NCBI RefSeq assembly: GCF_943373825.1
Contig: NZ_CALSBP010000002.1
Span: forward strand, 2,283,501 to 2,347,500
DNA: 64,000 nt
Reading direction: 5' to 3'
DNA from: Aquimarina spinulae
GTDB lineage: Bacteria > Bacteroidota > Bacteroidia > Flavobacteriales > Flavobacteriaceae
Every line of letters starts with the position of its first letter. Position 1 is the stretch's first letter. A program made the position numbers and the translations under genes. The notes beneath the pieces are model-generated. The model was given only the letters and a program-made list of their open reading frames with translations. It was not told where the DNA came from and did not search any database. This document shows, one piece after another, positions 63,251 through 64,000 of this stretch.

Positions 63251-63625
63251 ATGAAGACAAATGAAGCATTAAACATACCCAAAAGTAATGGACACTATGC
63301 TATGTGGGTAGAACATAAAGGCTCCCTTTATTTAAGCGGGCAATTACCAATACATCCAATCACCAAAGAAGTACCTGCAGGTATCGAAGCACAAACAAAA
63401 TTATTATTACAGAATATAGAACTCACGCTAAAAAAAGCCGGAAGCAGTAAAAATCATATCATTAGAAATGAGATTTTTATTAATGATGTTGCACATTGGT
63501 CAACAATAGATAAAGTATATGCTGATTTTTTTGGAGATCATAAACCCGCCAGAGCAGTAGTTGGTAATGCCGAATTACATCTCGGTTGCCTCATTGAAAT
63601 CATAACAACAGCAGCAATAATCTAA
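63251..63625 (+). CDS. RidA family protein, with conserved arginine
   Basis: A 124-residue Rid protein: LYLSGQLPIHPITKEVPAG, HIIRNEIFINDVAHWSTID and HKPARAVVGNAELHLGCLIEI. Unlike the first Rid gene (59861) it keeps the PAR arginine needed for enamine/imine hydrolysis. It lies 34 bp after the second PhzF and 17 bp before the M29 aminopeptidase gene, in one operon. Confidence 0.9.
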   Translation: MKTNEALNIPKSNGHYAMWVEHKGSLYLSGQLPIHPITKEVPAGIEAQTKLLLQNIELTLKKAGSSKNHIIRNEIFINDVAHWSTIDKVYADFFGDHKPARAVVGNAELHLGCLIEIITTAAII

Positions 63626-63642
63626 TAATCAATACTAAAAAA

Positions 63643-64000
63643 ATGAATTCATCTATATTAAAAAAATACGCAGATCTATTGGTACATTACTCCCTTGATA
63701 TACAACCGGGAGATAAATTATTTATTCAAACTACAACACTTGCAGAACCATTAGTGCGAGAAGTTTTTAGAACTGCTATCAAAGCCGGAGCACATGTAGA
63801 ATACCAATTGGAGTTTAGTGAAGCTCATAAAATTAAAATTGATAATTCTGAAGAAAAGCAATTAAACCAACCTCCTGTATTATACGCACATGCGATGGAG
63901 CATTTTGATGCTTATCTTAAAATTATGGCTCCTCATAATCTCATCGAAAATCAAAATATAGATACTCAAAAACAACGAAAGCACAAAGAAACTTTAAAAC
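63643..64000 (+). CDS. M29 family aminopeptidase, truncated by window end
   Basis: The frame runs from the ATG at 63643 to the end of the window (about 119 codons). The visible start (LKKYADLLVHYSLDIQPGDK, LVREVFRTAIKAGAHV, YAHAMEHFDAYLKIMAPHN) is the N-terminal domain of the M29 (thermophilic aminopeptidase/AmpS) group; the metal-binding C-terminal part lies outside. Role: removal of N-terminal residues, or an amidase-like step within the cluster. Confidence 0.82.
   Translation, partial: MNSSILKKYADLLVHYSLDIQPGDKLFIQTTTLAEPLVREVFRTAIKAGAHVEYQLEFSEAHKIKIDNSEEKQLNQPPVLYAHAMEHFDAYLKIMAPHNLIENQNIDTQKQRKHKETLK

Overview
The window is a low-GC, gene-dense stretch of a Bacteroidota chromosome, most likely a marine Flavobacteriaceae (Aquimarina-like is a guess; genus cannot be fixed from this sequence). 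Evidence: a type IX secretion C-terminal sorting domain, an Oar-like TonB-dependent receptor, a single-chain glycyl-tRNA synthetase, a GG-leader peptide of the Bacteroidetes type, TTTG/TAnnTTTG promoters, weak Shine-Dalgarno sequences, and dispersed palindromic repeats of the kind common in flavobacteria. Both strands carry genes, and most transcription units end in clear hairpin-plus-T-run terminators.

Layout. 1-7 kb: a truncated TPR protein, then a repeat-rich zone with three palindromic repeat families, including a 134-bp MITE-like element with perfect 18-bp terminal inverted repeats and a GIY-YIG nuclease gene bracketed by two copies of another repeat. OmpA-family lipoprotein, exonuclease III and small secreted proteins lie between. 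7-17 kb: a large T9SS-secreted protein, glyS, a coiled-coil membrane protein, comF, an Ig-like lipoprotein and a nitrilase. 17-25 kb: ileS and a DksA homologue, then an ECF sigma/anti-sigma/DUF4097 module standing between dksA and lspA. 25-32 kb: a leftward four-gene operon (retropepsin-like protease, RimK ligase, aspartoacylase-like enzyme, 5-FCL) and a rightward uvrC-patatin pair. 32-36 kb: the tyrosine/homogentisate degradation genes hmgA, hppD and a fumarylacetoacetase-like gene. 36.6-41.3 kb: a tight DUF3108/tryptophan dioxygenase/M23 peptidase/pgi operon, preceded by a candidate small RNA. 41.8-55 kb: TonB receptor, di-heme peroxidase, YjbQ, HAD phosphatase, a lipoprotein metallopeptidase, lepA, dusB, LolC/E-like permease, rbfA, mce and a CAT-anticodon tRNA.

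The accessory end (55.5-64 kb) holds a TPR/AraC regulator, a MOSC-domain remnant, a GG-leader six-cysteine peptide, a DMT exporter, and a cluster controlled from a divergent promoter: an ABM-fold monooxygenase one way, and the other way a CGNR-type regulator, RidA, a possible 47-residue peptide, a VOC remnant, an MhpD-type hydratase, two PhzF isomerases, a second RidA and an M29 aminopeptidase cut by the window end. This cluster is the best candidate for an undescribed pathway. Its gene content suggests handling of an enamine/2-oxo-enoate intermediate, but no substrate can be named from sequence.

All functional calls come from reading motifs; no database search was run.
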